Shown here piece by piece: positions 1-5,055 of a stretch of 5,130 bases of DNA. Origin of the DNA: JASFYU01 sp045046905 (GTDB lineage Bacteria; Bacteroidota; Bacteroidia; Flavobacteriales; Flavobacteriaceae); assembly GCA_045046905.1 (NCBI GenBank), contig JASFYU010000002.1, forward strand, positions 1 to 5,130. Reading direction: 5' to 3'. Each line of letters opens with the position of its first letter. Positions within the stretch are counted from its first letter, which is position 1. Below the pieces are notes generated by a model. The model saw only the letters and a program-made list of their open reading frames with translations, made no database searches and had not been told where the DNA came from. The position numbers and the translations under genes were made by a program.

Positions 1-903
1 ACGAATGCTGCTATAGGTATCCAAGGTTCTGCCAAAGGGACTCCGTTCTACAACTCGCTGCGACATCAATTCTAAAGAACGCTGTGCCATTCCGATTAAT
101 CGCATACAATGATGTATTCTTCCCGGGCCCAAACGACCTTGTGCTATCTCAAAGCCTTTGCCTTCGCCCAACAAAAGATTCTCTTTGGGTACACGAACAT
201 TGTCTAAAATAATTTCTGCGTGCCCTTCGGGAGAATCAGTATACCCAAAAACACTCAAAGGGCGGACAATCTGCAAGCCCGGAGTATCCATAGGCACCAA
301 AATCATACTTTGTTGTAAATGCCGGGGAGCGTCAAAATCGGTCTTGCCCATTACTATGGCAATCTTACAATGGGGATCCATAGCCCCTGAAGACCACCAT
401 TTTTTTCCGGTAATCACATAATCATCACCATCGGCAACAATAGCCGTTTCAATATTCGTCGCATCGGAAGAAGCTACATCAGGTTCAGTCATCAAAAATG
501 CGGATCTGATGTCACCGTTCAGCAATGGCCGTAACCACTTATCTTGCTGCTCGGGGGTACCATACTTGGCCAGCACCTCCATATTGCCCGTATCGGGCGG
601 ACTGCAGTTAAAGACTTCCGAAGACCACTGTATTCTCCCCATGATTTCGGCCAAAGGGGCATATTCCAAATTGGTCAAGCCCGGACTCATATCACCATAT
701 ACTTTGGGTAAAAACAAATTCCATAGGCCTTCTTCCTTTGCCTTTTCTTTCAGAGTTTCAAGACCTCCCCATTTTTTCCAAGCATTGACTGGGTCTCTAT
801 GAAATGTGGTCACTTCTTCCTCTACAGAGTGTATGTTCTTTGCTATGAAGCGCTTTAGCTTTTCTTGTAAGGCAATTGATTTTTCGCTGTATTCAAAATT
901 CAT
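1..903 (-). CDS. ACAD10/ACAD11-like acyl-CoA dehydrogenase, N-terminal 301 residues (3' end outside window)
   Basis: Reading the minus strand from ATG at 903-901 gives 301 codons without a stop up to base 1, so the C-terminal part (roughly 100 residues) is missing. The order is that of an acyl-CoA dehydrogenase: helical N-terminal domain (about 1-135), FAD/substrate beta-barrel with MTEPDVASSD (138-147) and GKKWWSSGA (166-174), then the start of the C-terminal helical domain from about 245. The stretches VFNCSPPDTGNMEVL (97-111), RPLSVFGYTD (214-223) and QGRLGPGRIHHCMR (255-268) match, as I recall it, the dehydrogenase domain of mammalian ACAD11 almost word for word. FAD-dependent alpha,beta-oxidation of an acyl-CoA is known for the family; the substrate here is inferred only. 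ACAD10/11 proteins act on 4-hydroxyacyl-CoA after phosphorylation by a kinase domain. No kinase domain precedes this ORF, so any kinase would be a separate gene, possibly beyond the left edge. The catalytic acid lies outside the window. There is no clear ribosome binding site. It lies 124 bp downstream of the SDR gene on the same strand. Confidence 0.95.
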   Translation of the reverse strand, partial: MNFEYSEKSIALQEKLKRFIAKNIHSVEEEVTTFHRDPVNAWKKWGGLETLKEKAKEEGLWNLFLPKVYGDMSPGLTNLEYAPLAEIMGRIQWSSEVFNCSPPDTGNMEVLAKYGTPEQQDKWLRPLLNGDIRSAFLMTEPDVASSDATNIETAIVADGDDYVITGKKWWSSGAMDPHCKIAIVMGKTDFDAPRHLQQSMILVPMDTPGLQIVRPLSVFGYTDSPEGHAEIILDNVRVPKENLLLGEGKGFEIAQGRLGPGRIHHCMRLIGMAQRSLELMSQRVVERSPFGRTLDTYSSIR

Positions 904-1027
904 ATTCTTGCTATTTGGCCATAATGACCGTTTTTTTTATAAAAACTGCTTTGCTGAAAAAACAAAAACCGTTTTGCTTCACGATAAAAGACAAATACTC
1001 CTCAGTCATGCCTTCATCTAAAAAAAT

Positions 1028-1804
1028 CTATCCAGAAACCATATACCCTCCATCGGCGACATAGACTCCACCTGTCATATAAGACCCCGCATCGGAAGCC
1101 AATAGCATTACCAAGCCAGCCATTTCATCAGGGGCCGCTATACGGTTCAAGGGCAAGGCTTTTGTAAAGCCGCTGACCAATTTTTCATCTGTCCAGAGGC
1201 CTTCACTGAACTTCGTTTTTATAAGACCGGGGCACAATACATTGGCCCTGACGCCATACCGCCCCCATTCTTTTGCCTGGTTCTTGGTAAGCATGATTAA
1301 AGCTGCCTTGGTAGCGCTATACAACCCTAAACCAAAGCCGGGCCGTAGCCCTTCTACCGAGGATATGTTGATGATGCTGCCCCCTCCATTTTCCTTCATA
1401 TGTGGAAGGGCCAGATTCGAAAGTATCCAAGGGGCCTTTACGTTCACATCCATAATCTTATCGAACACCTGCTCATCAGAACCTTCCAAAGGGCCATAAT
1501 ATGGGTTTATGGCGGCATTGTTTACCAAAATATCAATTCTTCCGTACTGTTCGATAGTTTTAGCTATAAGGGACTGACGCTGTTCAGAATCTCCGATATG
1601 ACATCGGATACCCACGGCTTCAAGGCCGTCACTTTTGAATGCCTCGGCCACCGCATCTACCGCTCCTTGCTTTCGACTACTAACGACCACTTTGGCACCA
1701 TTCTCAGCCAAGCCTTGGGCAATTGCCTTTCCTATTCCCTTGCTTGCGCCTGTAATAATGGCCACTTTGCCGTTTAGGTCAAATTTAGCTTTTATGCTAT
1801 CCAT
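1028..1804 (-). CDS. Short-chain dehydrogenase/reductase (SDR) family oxidoreductase
   Basis: A complete 258-residue classical SDR ending in TAG at 1030-1028; about 250 residues is the usual length. It is cytosolic, with no signal peptide or membrane segment. The Rossmann nucleotide-binding motif TGASKGIG is at 18-25, NNAA at 95-98, the structural/catalytic Asn at 121, and the catalytic triad is Ser149, Tyr162 and Lys166 (YSATK). A PG motif after the sixth strand is at 192-193 and the C-terminal GGVYVADGG at 245-253 is typical. S-S-R at 42-44 after the second strand, with no acidic residue there, leans towards NADP(H) over NAD(H); this is inference. Such enzymes interconvert secondary alcohols and ketones. 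Beside an ACAD11-like dehydrogenase a hydroxyacyl or hydroxy-acid substrate is reasonable, but the sequence cannot fix it. The first Met sits about 15 residues before the Rossmann motif, as is normal. The upstream DNA (AT-rich, no Shine-Dalgarno) is typical of Bacteroidota. A MITE-like element ends 57 bp upstream of the start codon. Confidence 0.96.
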   Translation of the reverse strand: MDSIKAKFDLNGKVAIITGASKGIGKAIAQGLAENGAKVVVSSRKQGAVDAVAEAFKSDGLEAVGIRCHIGDSEQRQSLIAKTIEQYGRIDILVNNAAINPYYGPLEGSDEQVFDKIMDVNVKAPWILSNLALPHMKENGGGSIINISSVEGLRPGFGLGLYSATKAALIMLTKNQAKEWGRYGVRANVLCPGLIKTKFSEGLWTDEKLVSGFTKALPLNRIAAPDEMAGLVMLLASDAGSYMTGGVYVADGGYMVSG

Positions 1805-1860
1805 ACTGTATTTTTAATCGTTTTGATATAAATAAGGCTCTACCATTATGTGTGTGACTA

Positions 1861-1878
1861 ATACCAATTTAAGTATAT
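1861..1878 (+). repeat. Left terminal inverted repeat of MITE-like element
   Basis: Eighteen bases, ATACCAATTTAAGTATAT, an exact reverse complement of 2005-2022. Identity stops immediately inside: GATATCGC follows here, while AATGCCG follows at the other end. Confidence 0.88.
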
Positions 1879-2004
1879 GATATCGCATGTTGGCTCGTTC
1901 TTGTCAAAATATAAATGCCTTGTTCATACATTCCGTAGCGGTGCTATGCAATGTAATCACAGCGTTCTTATATCTTGAAATATCTTCGCCTTTAATACGG
2001 CATT

Positions 2005-2022
2005 ATATACTTAAATTGGTAT
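2005..2022 (-). repeat. Right terminal inverted repeat of MITE-like element
   Basis: Reads ATACCAATTTAAGTATAT on the minus strand, identical to the left end. The bases TAA at 2022-2024 match TAA at 1859-1861 and may be a target duplication. The repeat overlap makes the exact boundary ambiguous by one base. Confidence 0.88.
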
Positions 2023-2076
2023 AATTCACATAGTCATTGAACAGTATCTCAAAATTTTATTCTCGCCGGTGGGTTT

Positions 2077-2102
2077 AACCTGCCTATGCCGGCATGCAGG
2101 TT
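2077..2102. repeat. GC-rich palindrome 1
   Basis: AACCTGC (2077-2083) pairs with GCAGGTT (2096-2102), and ATGCC (2086-2090) with GGCAT (2091-2095), with only CT (2084-2085) unpaired. It stands out as GC-rich in AT-rich DNA. It shares the CCTGCCT/GCAGG theme with the palindromes at 2136-2153 and 4139-4159. It lies 118 bp or more downstream of the long dehydrogenase and has no T-run on either side, so it is a poor intrinsic terminator. A dispersed extragenic palindromic repeat is more likely. Confidence 0.6.
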
Positions 2103-2135
2103 TGCATCGAAATGTTATAATTTGTTTCCTTTTAA

Positions 2136-2153
2136 TGCCTAGCAGGCAGCCTG
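2136..2153. repeat. GC-rich palindrome 2 (two overlapping stems)
   Basis: TGCCT (2136-2140) and AGGCA (2144-2148) form a 5-bp stem with a 3-base loop. The overlapping pair CAGGC (2143-2147) and GCCTG (2149-2153) forms an alternative stem around a single A. It may be a degenerate copy of the same repeat family as 2077-2102 and 4139-4159. It lies about 66 bp past the stop of the long dehydrogenase and lacks a following T-run. Confidence 0.45.
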
Positions 2154-2219
2154 ACCCGTAGTCTATTTCTTTTCATTTTTTCTTGATAAAAAACGATATA
2201 AAAAATCAAAGATGCTTTG

Positions 2220-4028
2220 CTAAAATATTGTTTTATCATTGGTTACCGTCAATACTTCAGTATTCATCAAAATCTCGGCCAAGGCAGAAGTCTTCGGAAG
2301 TTCATATTTAAAATAAAATTGCATGGCGTGCACTTTTGCTTTATAAAAATCAGCGGCATGTGTCGACTCGCCTGATGCCAATTCACTTTTTGCCTTAGTA
2401 GCCATATCCAACCATAACCAGCCTACGACTATATTTCCAAAAAACTCCATAAATACCGTTGCATCTGATAAGAAACGTTCATAATCTCCTTTTTTGGCGA
2501 ACTCTAGTAAAAATTGTAATACCTCTTGTGTCAATCCTAATTTGTCACCTAACTTTTTCGCATAGGGTGCCAGCGCTTTATCTTCAGATGCTTTTGCAAT
2601 ACTCTTCATTATCTCTGCCGACAACAGCTGTACGGCCTTGCCATTATCCATAGGGATTTTTCTTCCCAAAAGATCTAAGGATTGAATCCCTGTAGTACCT
2701 TCATAAATTGAAAATATACGGATATCTCTAAAATACTGTTGCAAGATAAAATCGGTACAAAAGCCATAGCCACCAAGCACTTGAACACCATTACTAACCG
2801 AAACGAATCCCATTTCGGAAGGGTAGGTTTTGGCAATAGGCGTAATCACCTCTAGCAATTGTAAATACCGCTCTCTTTCTTGTAAATCTGCATGGGTCAA
2901 CGAAAGGTCATGATATTTTGATGCCAACAACACCAAACTCAAGGAACCTTCAGCCACGACCTTTTGCAATAACAGCATTCTTTTTACATCGGGGTGGTTA
3001 ATAATCAAGGTCTGTTCCTGTGCTGCGTCTTTTTTACCTGTACTAGTCAAAGCCCGCCCTTGTGGTCTCTCTTTGGCGTATGCCAAAGACGCCCGATAGG
3101 CCGCCATGGTTATGGCCGCTGCCCCTCGCCCAACGCCTATTCGAGCCCCATTCATCATCATGAACATATACTTCAACCCTTTATTAGGCTCGCCCACAAG
3201 CCACCCTTTACAATCCTCATTATGCCCAAAGAAAAGATGTGTGGTACAGTAGCCTTTTTGACCCATTTTCTGAAAATCGGCAAAGGTGGTTACATCATTC
3301 GAAGTGAGACCGCCATCGGCAGTTGGTCTGTTTTTAGGAACTATAAACAAGGATATTCCTTTAATACCCGCCGGAGCTCCTTTTATACGTGCCAATACCA
3401 AATGCACAATATTTTCAGCCCCTTGATAATCGCCACCTGAGATGAATATTTTTTGCCCAGAAATTTTATATCCGTCCTCTTCAGGAACCGCAGCGGTAAG
3501 AATATCTGATAAGGAGCTGCCTGCCTGTGGTTCTGTTAGGCACATAGTACCGCCCCAATCTCCTGACAGCATTTTCGGAATATAGGCGTCATTCAGTTCT
3601 TTACTCGCAAATTTAACAATCAATTCTGCCGCCCCAAGGGTCAAACCTATATAACCAGGCAATTGATTATTGGCCGTTTCTTGAATATAAATAGAAGCCG
3701 TAATTATGATATTGGGCAATTGTAGGCCTCCATCCTCATAGTCGAACAGGCCAGAGATTAAGCCCATATCTCCTCCTTTTTTCATGTATTTTCTTACCTG
3801 CGGATGAACTATTATCTCACCATCTTTAAAATATGCAGGCTGTGCATCCATCTCTCGAAAAAAAGGAAATAACTCCTTATCTGAAAAATCCTTGGTGGCA
3901 TTTAAAAAAAGATCTATCGATTCTTGGTCATAGTCCGCATATCGGGCTTGACCCAATACACTTTGAAGGTCATGTACTTTGTAAAGCAAGAACTTAAGTG
4001 TTTCTATATCAATATATTGATTTGCCAT
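2220..4028 (-). CDS. Long-form acyl-CoA dehydrogenase with C-terminal extension (DmdC-like)
   Basis: A complete protein of 602 residues, ending in TAG at 2222-2220. Ordinary acyl-CoA dehydrogenases have about 380-400 residues; the extra C-terminal part puts this in the long group that includes 3-methylmercaptopropionyl-CoA dehydrogenase (DmdC) and related enzymes. Helical N-terminal domain about 1-157; FAD/substrate barrel with MCLTEPQAGSSLSD (162-175) and SGQKIFISGG (190-199); C-terminal helical domain with the FAD-contacting region around R296 and GGYGFCTDF (419-427); RIFSIYEGTTGIQSLDLLGR (437-456) holds the predicted catalytic base Glu443. The extension runs from about 460 to the end. The family is FAD-dependent and passes electrons to electron-transfer flavoprotein. 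Members in Bacteroidota are numerous and mostly of unknown substrate, so a role in DMSP breakdown cannot be claimed. The start fits the family (short MANQYID leader). A small hairpin sits 20 bp upstream of the start, in the leader. Confidence 0.96.
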   Translation of the reverse strand: MANQYIDIETLKFLLYKVHDLQSVLGQARYADYDQESIDLFLNATKDFSDKELFPFFREMDAQPAYFKDGEIIVHPQVRKYMKKGGDMGLISGLFDYEDGGLQLPNIIITASIYIQETANNQLPGYIGLTLGAAELIVKFASKELNDAYIPKMLSGDWGGTMCLTEPQAGSSLSDILTAAVPEEDGYKISGQKIFISGGDYQGAENIVHLVLARIKGAPAGIKGISLFIVPKNRPTADGGLTSNDVTTFADFQKMGQKGYCTTHLFFGHNEDCKGWLVGEPNKGLKYMFMMMNGARIGVGRGAAAITMAAYRASLAYAKERPQGRALTSTGKKDAAQEQTLIINHPDVKRMLLLQKVVAEGSLSLVLLASKYHDLSLTHADLQERERYLQLLEVITPIAKTYPSEMGFVSVSNGVQVLGGYGFCTDFILQQYFRDIRIFSIYEGTTGIQSLDLLGRKIPMDNGKAVQLLSAEIMKSIAKASEDKALAPYAKKLGDKLGLTQEVLQFLLEFAKKGDYERFLSDATVFMEFFGNIVVGWLWLDMATKAKSELASGESTHAADFYKAKVHAMQFYFKYELPKTSALAEILMNTEVLTVTNDKTIF

Positions 4029-4047
4029 AATCTGTTCTATTTTGAAT

Positions 4048-4060
4048 CCCTCATTGAGGG
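4048..4060. repeat. Short hairpin in the leader of the long acyl-CoA dehydrogenase
   Basis: CCCTC (4048-4052) and GAGGG (4056-4060) are perfect complements around ATT. The structure ends 20 bp upstream of the ATG at 4028, so in RNA it would lie just ahead of the ribosome landing zone. With no T-run after it on the minus strand (TTCAAAATAG follows), it is unlikely to be a terminator. A translation effect is possible but only inferred. Confidence 0.5.
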
Positions 4061-4093
4061 TTTAATCTCTGGCTTTCCCGCCTATGGAGGGGC

Positions 4094-4125
4094 CTTCCTC
4101 GAAATAAAAATATTTTTTTCGGAAG
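4094..4125. repeat. Imperfect AT-rich dyad
   Basis: CTTCC (4094-4098) matches GGAAG (4121-4125) in inverted form. Inside, 4101-4120 is itself an imperfect palindrome: GAAA at 4101-4104 pairs with TTTC at 4117-4120, followed by a T-T mismatch and three more A-T pairs. Bases TC at 4099-4100 are bulged. On the plus strand the second half is T-rich but is followed by GGAAG, so it is not a classical terminator. It lies about 70-100 bp upstream of the dehydrogenase start. Confidence 0.45.
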
Positions 4126-4138
4126 CATACCTGGCACC

Positions 4139-4159
4139 CCTGCCTCGCCGTCAGGCAGG
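4139..4159. repeat. GC-rich palindrome 3
   Basis: CCTGCCT (4139-4145) and AGGCAGG (4153-4159) are perfect 7-bp arms around a 7-base loop, CGCCGTC. The arms share CCTGCCT with palindrome 1 (2079-2085), and AGGCA with palindrome 2. It looks like a copy of a dispersed GC-rich palindromic repeat. No T-run follows on either strand. Confidence 0.6.
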
Positions 4160-4207
4160 CTTGGATTCAGGTTGTTGATTCTACATTCTATCCCAATTTA
4201 ACCCTTA

Positions 4208-4238
4208 TTTAATGACCATATCATTAAACTGGTTTAAT
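4208..4238. promoter_or_regulatory. Overlapping operator-like dyads (three TTTAAT/ATTAAA half-sites)
   Basis: TTTAATGA (4208-4215) and TCATTAAA (4221-4228) are perfect 8-bp arms around 5 bases. ATTAAAC (4223-4229) and GTTTAAT (4232-4238) are perfect 7-bp arms around 2 bases. The middle ATTAAA is shared, so only one of the two hairpins could form at a time. The site begins 38 bp past the regulator's stop codon and 180 bp upstream of the long dehydrogenase. There is no T-run reading from the regulator, so an operator is favoured over a terminator. It does not match the usual Crp (TGTGA-N6-TCACA) or Fnr (TTGAT-N4-ATCAA) boxes, so the protein that binds it, if any, is unknown. Confidence 0.5.
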
Positions 4239-4275
4239 AAAATCCGAGGACGATGGAATATTCGTAGCATACTAA

Positions 4276-4848
4276 TCAGTTCTTGACCAGTCTTTTTCGA
4301 ATCTTGGAAAGACCAACAGGCGTAATACCTAGATACGAGGCGATAAGATACTGGGGTAGACGTTGAAAAAGCCCCGGTCTTTTTGCCAAAAGCCTTAGGT
4401 AACGTTCTTCATAGCTTCGATTGTTGAGCCTTTCAACCCGTGTAAAAGATTTGATAAACGCCTCTTGCATCGATAGCCTGCCAAACCTTTCTAATTGATG
4501 CGACATCGTAAAGGACCTTTCTACATCTGTTTTCTTGATAGCATAGACCACGGTGTCCTCCGTAGCTTCTAAAAATGAACTAGAGGGTATTTCTTGAACA
4601 TAGGCTAATAGGTCGGTAAAAAAAATATCCTCTGTGTAGAACTCGAGAACCTTGACTTCACCTTCCTCCATTTTATAGTAATAAATACATCCTACCTCCA
4701 GATAGTAAAAATACTGTACCGATTGCCCTGGTTTGATTAGCGTGCCACCCTTCTTTACATGAATTTTCTTGTAGAATTGCAGCATCCAATCCAAGTTCTC
4801 AGTACTGACCCAAGTATATGATAAGACTTTATTTCTAAGATTCTCCAA
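4276..4848 (-). CDS. Crp/Fnr-family transcriptional regulator (TTG start)
   Basis: A 190-residue protein, the usual length for the compact Crp/Fnr-type regulators of Bacteroidota. Residues about 30-108 form the cyclic-nucleotide-binding-like beta-roll, with KKGGTLIKPGQ (32-42) and FYYLEVGCIYYY (47-58) in the expected strands. A dimerisation helix spans about 110-140, and the C-terminal winged helix-turn-helix has LPQYLIASYLGITP (164-177) and GLSKIRKRL (179-187). The canonical cAMP-phosphate cassette (GE-x-A followed by R-T/S) is absent; the equivalent stretch reads TDLLAYVQEIPSSS (78-91), so cAMP binding is not expected. No cysteine cluster for an iron-sulphur centre is present (a single Cys54), which argues against an Fnr-like oxygen sensor. 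The start is TTG at 4848-4846: the frame is closed upstream by TAG at 4875-4873 with no ATG or GTG between, and the next ATG (residue 22) would cut into the N-terminal helix. It lies upstream of the long dehydrogenase on the same strand; control of that gene is inferred from position only. Confidence 0.92.
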   Translation of the reverse strand: MENLRNKVLSYTWVSTENLDWMLQFYKKIHVKKGGTLIKPGQSVQYFYYLEVGCIYYYKMEEGEVKVLEFYTEDIFFTDLLAYVQEIPSSSFLEATEDTVVYAIKKTDVERSFTMSHQLERFGRLSMQEAFIKSFTRVERLNNRSYEERYLRLLAKRPGLFQRLPQYLIASYLGITPVGLSKIRKRLVKN

Positions 4849-5055
4849 AGATGGGGCAGTTAGGTTTTTAGACTAGAAGCTCAATGGCAATAAGCATTCT
4901 CAATATAAGCATTTCGAGTGACATAGGAATTTCATAAAAGCTTTTCTTCCGGTTCAGCCTTTTTCTATCGGAAACTTTTAACCCTCATTACAACAGCCTA
5001 ATGGGAATAAATCTTCAATTTATATATACAAGTTATAATATGTATTTTTATAGCT
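4849..5055. promoter_or_regulatory. Divergent intergenic region between the regulator and the plus-strand membrane gene
   Basis: These 207 bp lie between two start codons pointing away from each other, so promoters for both genes should be here. A TATAAT sequence is at 5034-5039, 16 bp before the plus-strand ATG; that is close, and no good -35 partner is seen. No exact TAnnTTTG box was found for either direction. A dyad at 4935-4980 is the main structure. Confidence 0.45.
4935..4980. repeat. Interrupted dyad in the divergent promoter region
   Basis: TAAAAG (4935-4940) pairs with CTTTTA (4975-4980), and nested inside TTCCG (4947-4951) pairs with CGGAA (4969-4973). The first arm also forms a perfect 10-bp palindrome with the next bases, AAAAG/CTTTT (4936-4945). 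Its place between divergent genes fits a binding site, possibly for the adjacent regulator acting on its own gene, but chance is a real alternative in AT-rich DNA. Confidence 0.35.

Larger units (their letters stand above)
1861..2022. mobile_element. MITE-like element with 18-bp perfect terminal inverted repeats
   Basis: The left end ATACCAATTTAAGTATAT (1861-1878) is repeated exactly in inverted orientation at 2005-2022. The two ends enclose a 126-bp interior that is not itself palindromic. If the element is taken to start at TACC (1862) and end at GGTA (2021), it is flanked by TAA on both sides (1859-1861 and 2022-2024), which fits a 3-bp target-site duplication. The size, the AT-rich setting and the lack of a transposase fit a non-autonomous miniature inverted-repeat transposable element mobilised in trans by an insertion sequence with matching ends. 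The parent family is not identified. It lies between two genes and breaks neither. An open frame of 45 codons (1887-2024, plus strand) fills most of it and ends in the right-hand TAA, but it looks like no known protein. A long-range RNA hairpin or a paired regulatory dyad is the alternative explanation. Confidence 0.78.
1805..2219. other. Non-coding gap between long acyl-CoA dehydrogenase and SDR genes
   Basis: This 415-bp stretch holds no convincing gene. From left to right it contains the AT-rich SDR leader (1805-1858), a MITE-like element (about 1861-2022), an AT-rich spacer, two GC-rich palindromes (2077-2102 and 2136-2153), and a T-rich tail just after the stop codon of the long dehydrogenase (about 2160-2219). 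I found no good match to the Bacteroidota promoter pattern TTG-N19-21-TAnnTTTG reading towards the SDR, and no hairpin followed by a clean T-run reading out of the dehydrogenase. Whether the genes on either side are co-transcribed is therefore open. Confidence 0.7.
4029..4275. promoter_or_regulatory. Palindrome-rich intergenic region upstream of the long acyl-CoA dehydrogenase
   Basis: This 247-bp gap separates the regulator from the dehydrogenase and holds no gene. It must carry the dehydrogenase promoter if that gene is not read through from the regulator. Reading towards the dehydrogenase, it contains overlapping TTTAAT/ATTAAA dyads (4208-4238), a GC-rich palindrome (4139-4159), an imperfect AT-rich dyad (4094-4125) and a short hairpin (4048-4060). 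The only hint of a Bacteroidota -7 box on the minus strand is TATTTTTA near 4104-4112, without a matching upstream TTG, so no promoter is called precisely. Confidence 0.5.

Noticed and set aside
941..979. Imperfect direct repeat (941-956 and 964-979, 13 of 16 bases alike) with an odd palindrome AAAAC-c-GTTTT at 965-975
   Set aside because: Made mostly of A and T runs; such similarity is expected by chance in this composition, and no role is evident.
911..1009. A 32-codon minus-strand frame between the SDR and ACAD11-like genes (ATG at 1009, TAG at 911)
   Set aside because: Short, very A/T-rich composition with runs of Phe and Lys, no ribosome binding site and no recognisable motif. More likely chance in low-complexity DNA.
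158..1021. Plus-strand open frames at 158-421, 509-802 and 806-1021
   Set aside because: They lie mainly opposite the well-supported acyl-CoA dehydrogenase reading on the minus strand and their products have no family-like features.
1242..1817. Plus-strand open frames opposite the SDR gene
   Set aside because: Antisense shadows of a complete SDR with all its catalytic motifs.
2077..2153. GC-rich palindromes as rho-independent terminators of the long dehydrogenase
   Set aside because: Neither stem is followed by a T-run on the minus strand, and the first lies more than 100 bp from the stop codon.
2994..3440. A 148-codon plus-strand frame inside the long acyl-CoA dehydrogenase
   Set aside because: Antisense to a region with conserved dehydrogenase motifs; the product is rich in Cys, Pro and Ser with no domain pattern.
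3924..4178. An 84-codon plus-strand frame across the start of the long dehydrogenase
   Set aside because: Antisense to the N-terminus of the dehydrogenase and runs into palindromic intergenic DNA; no ribosome binding site or recognisable product.
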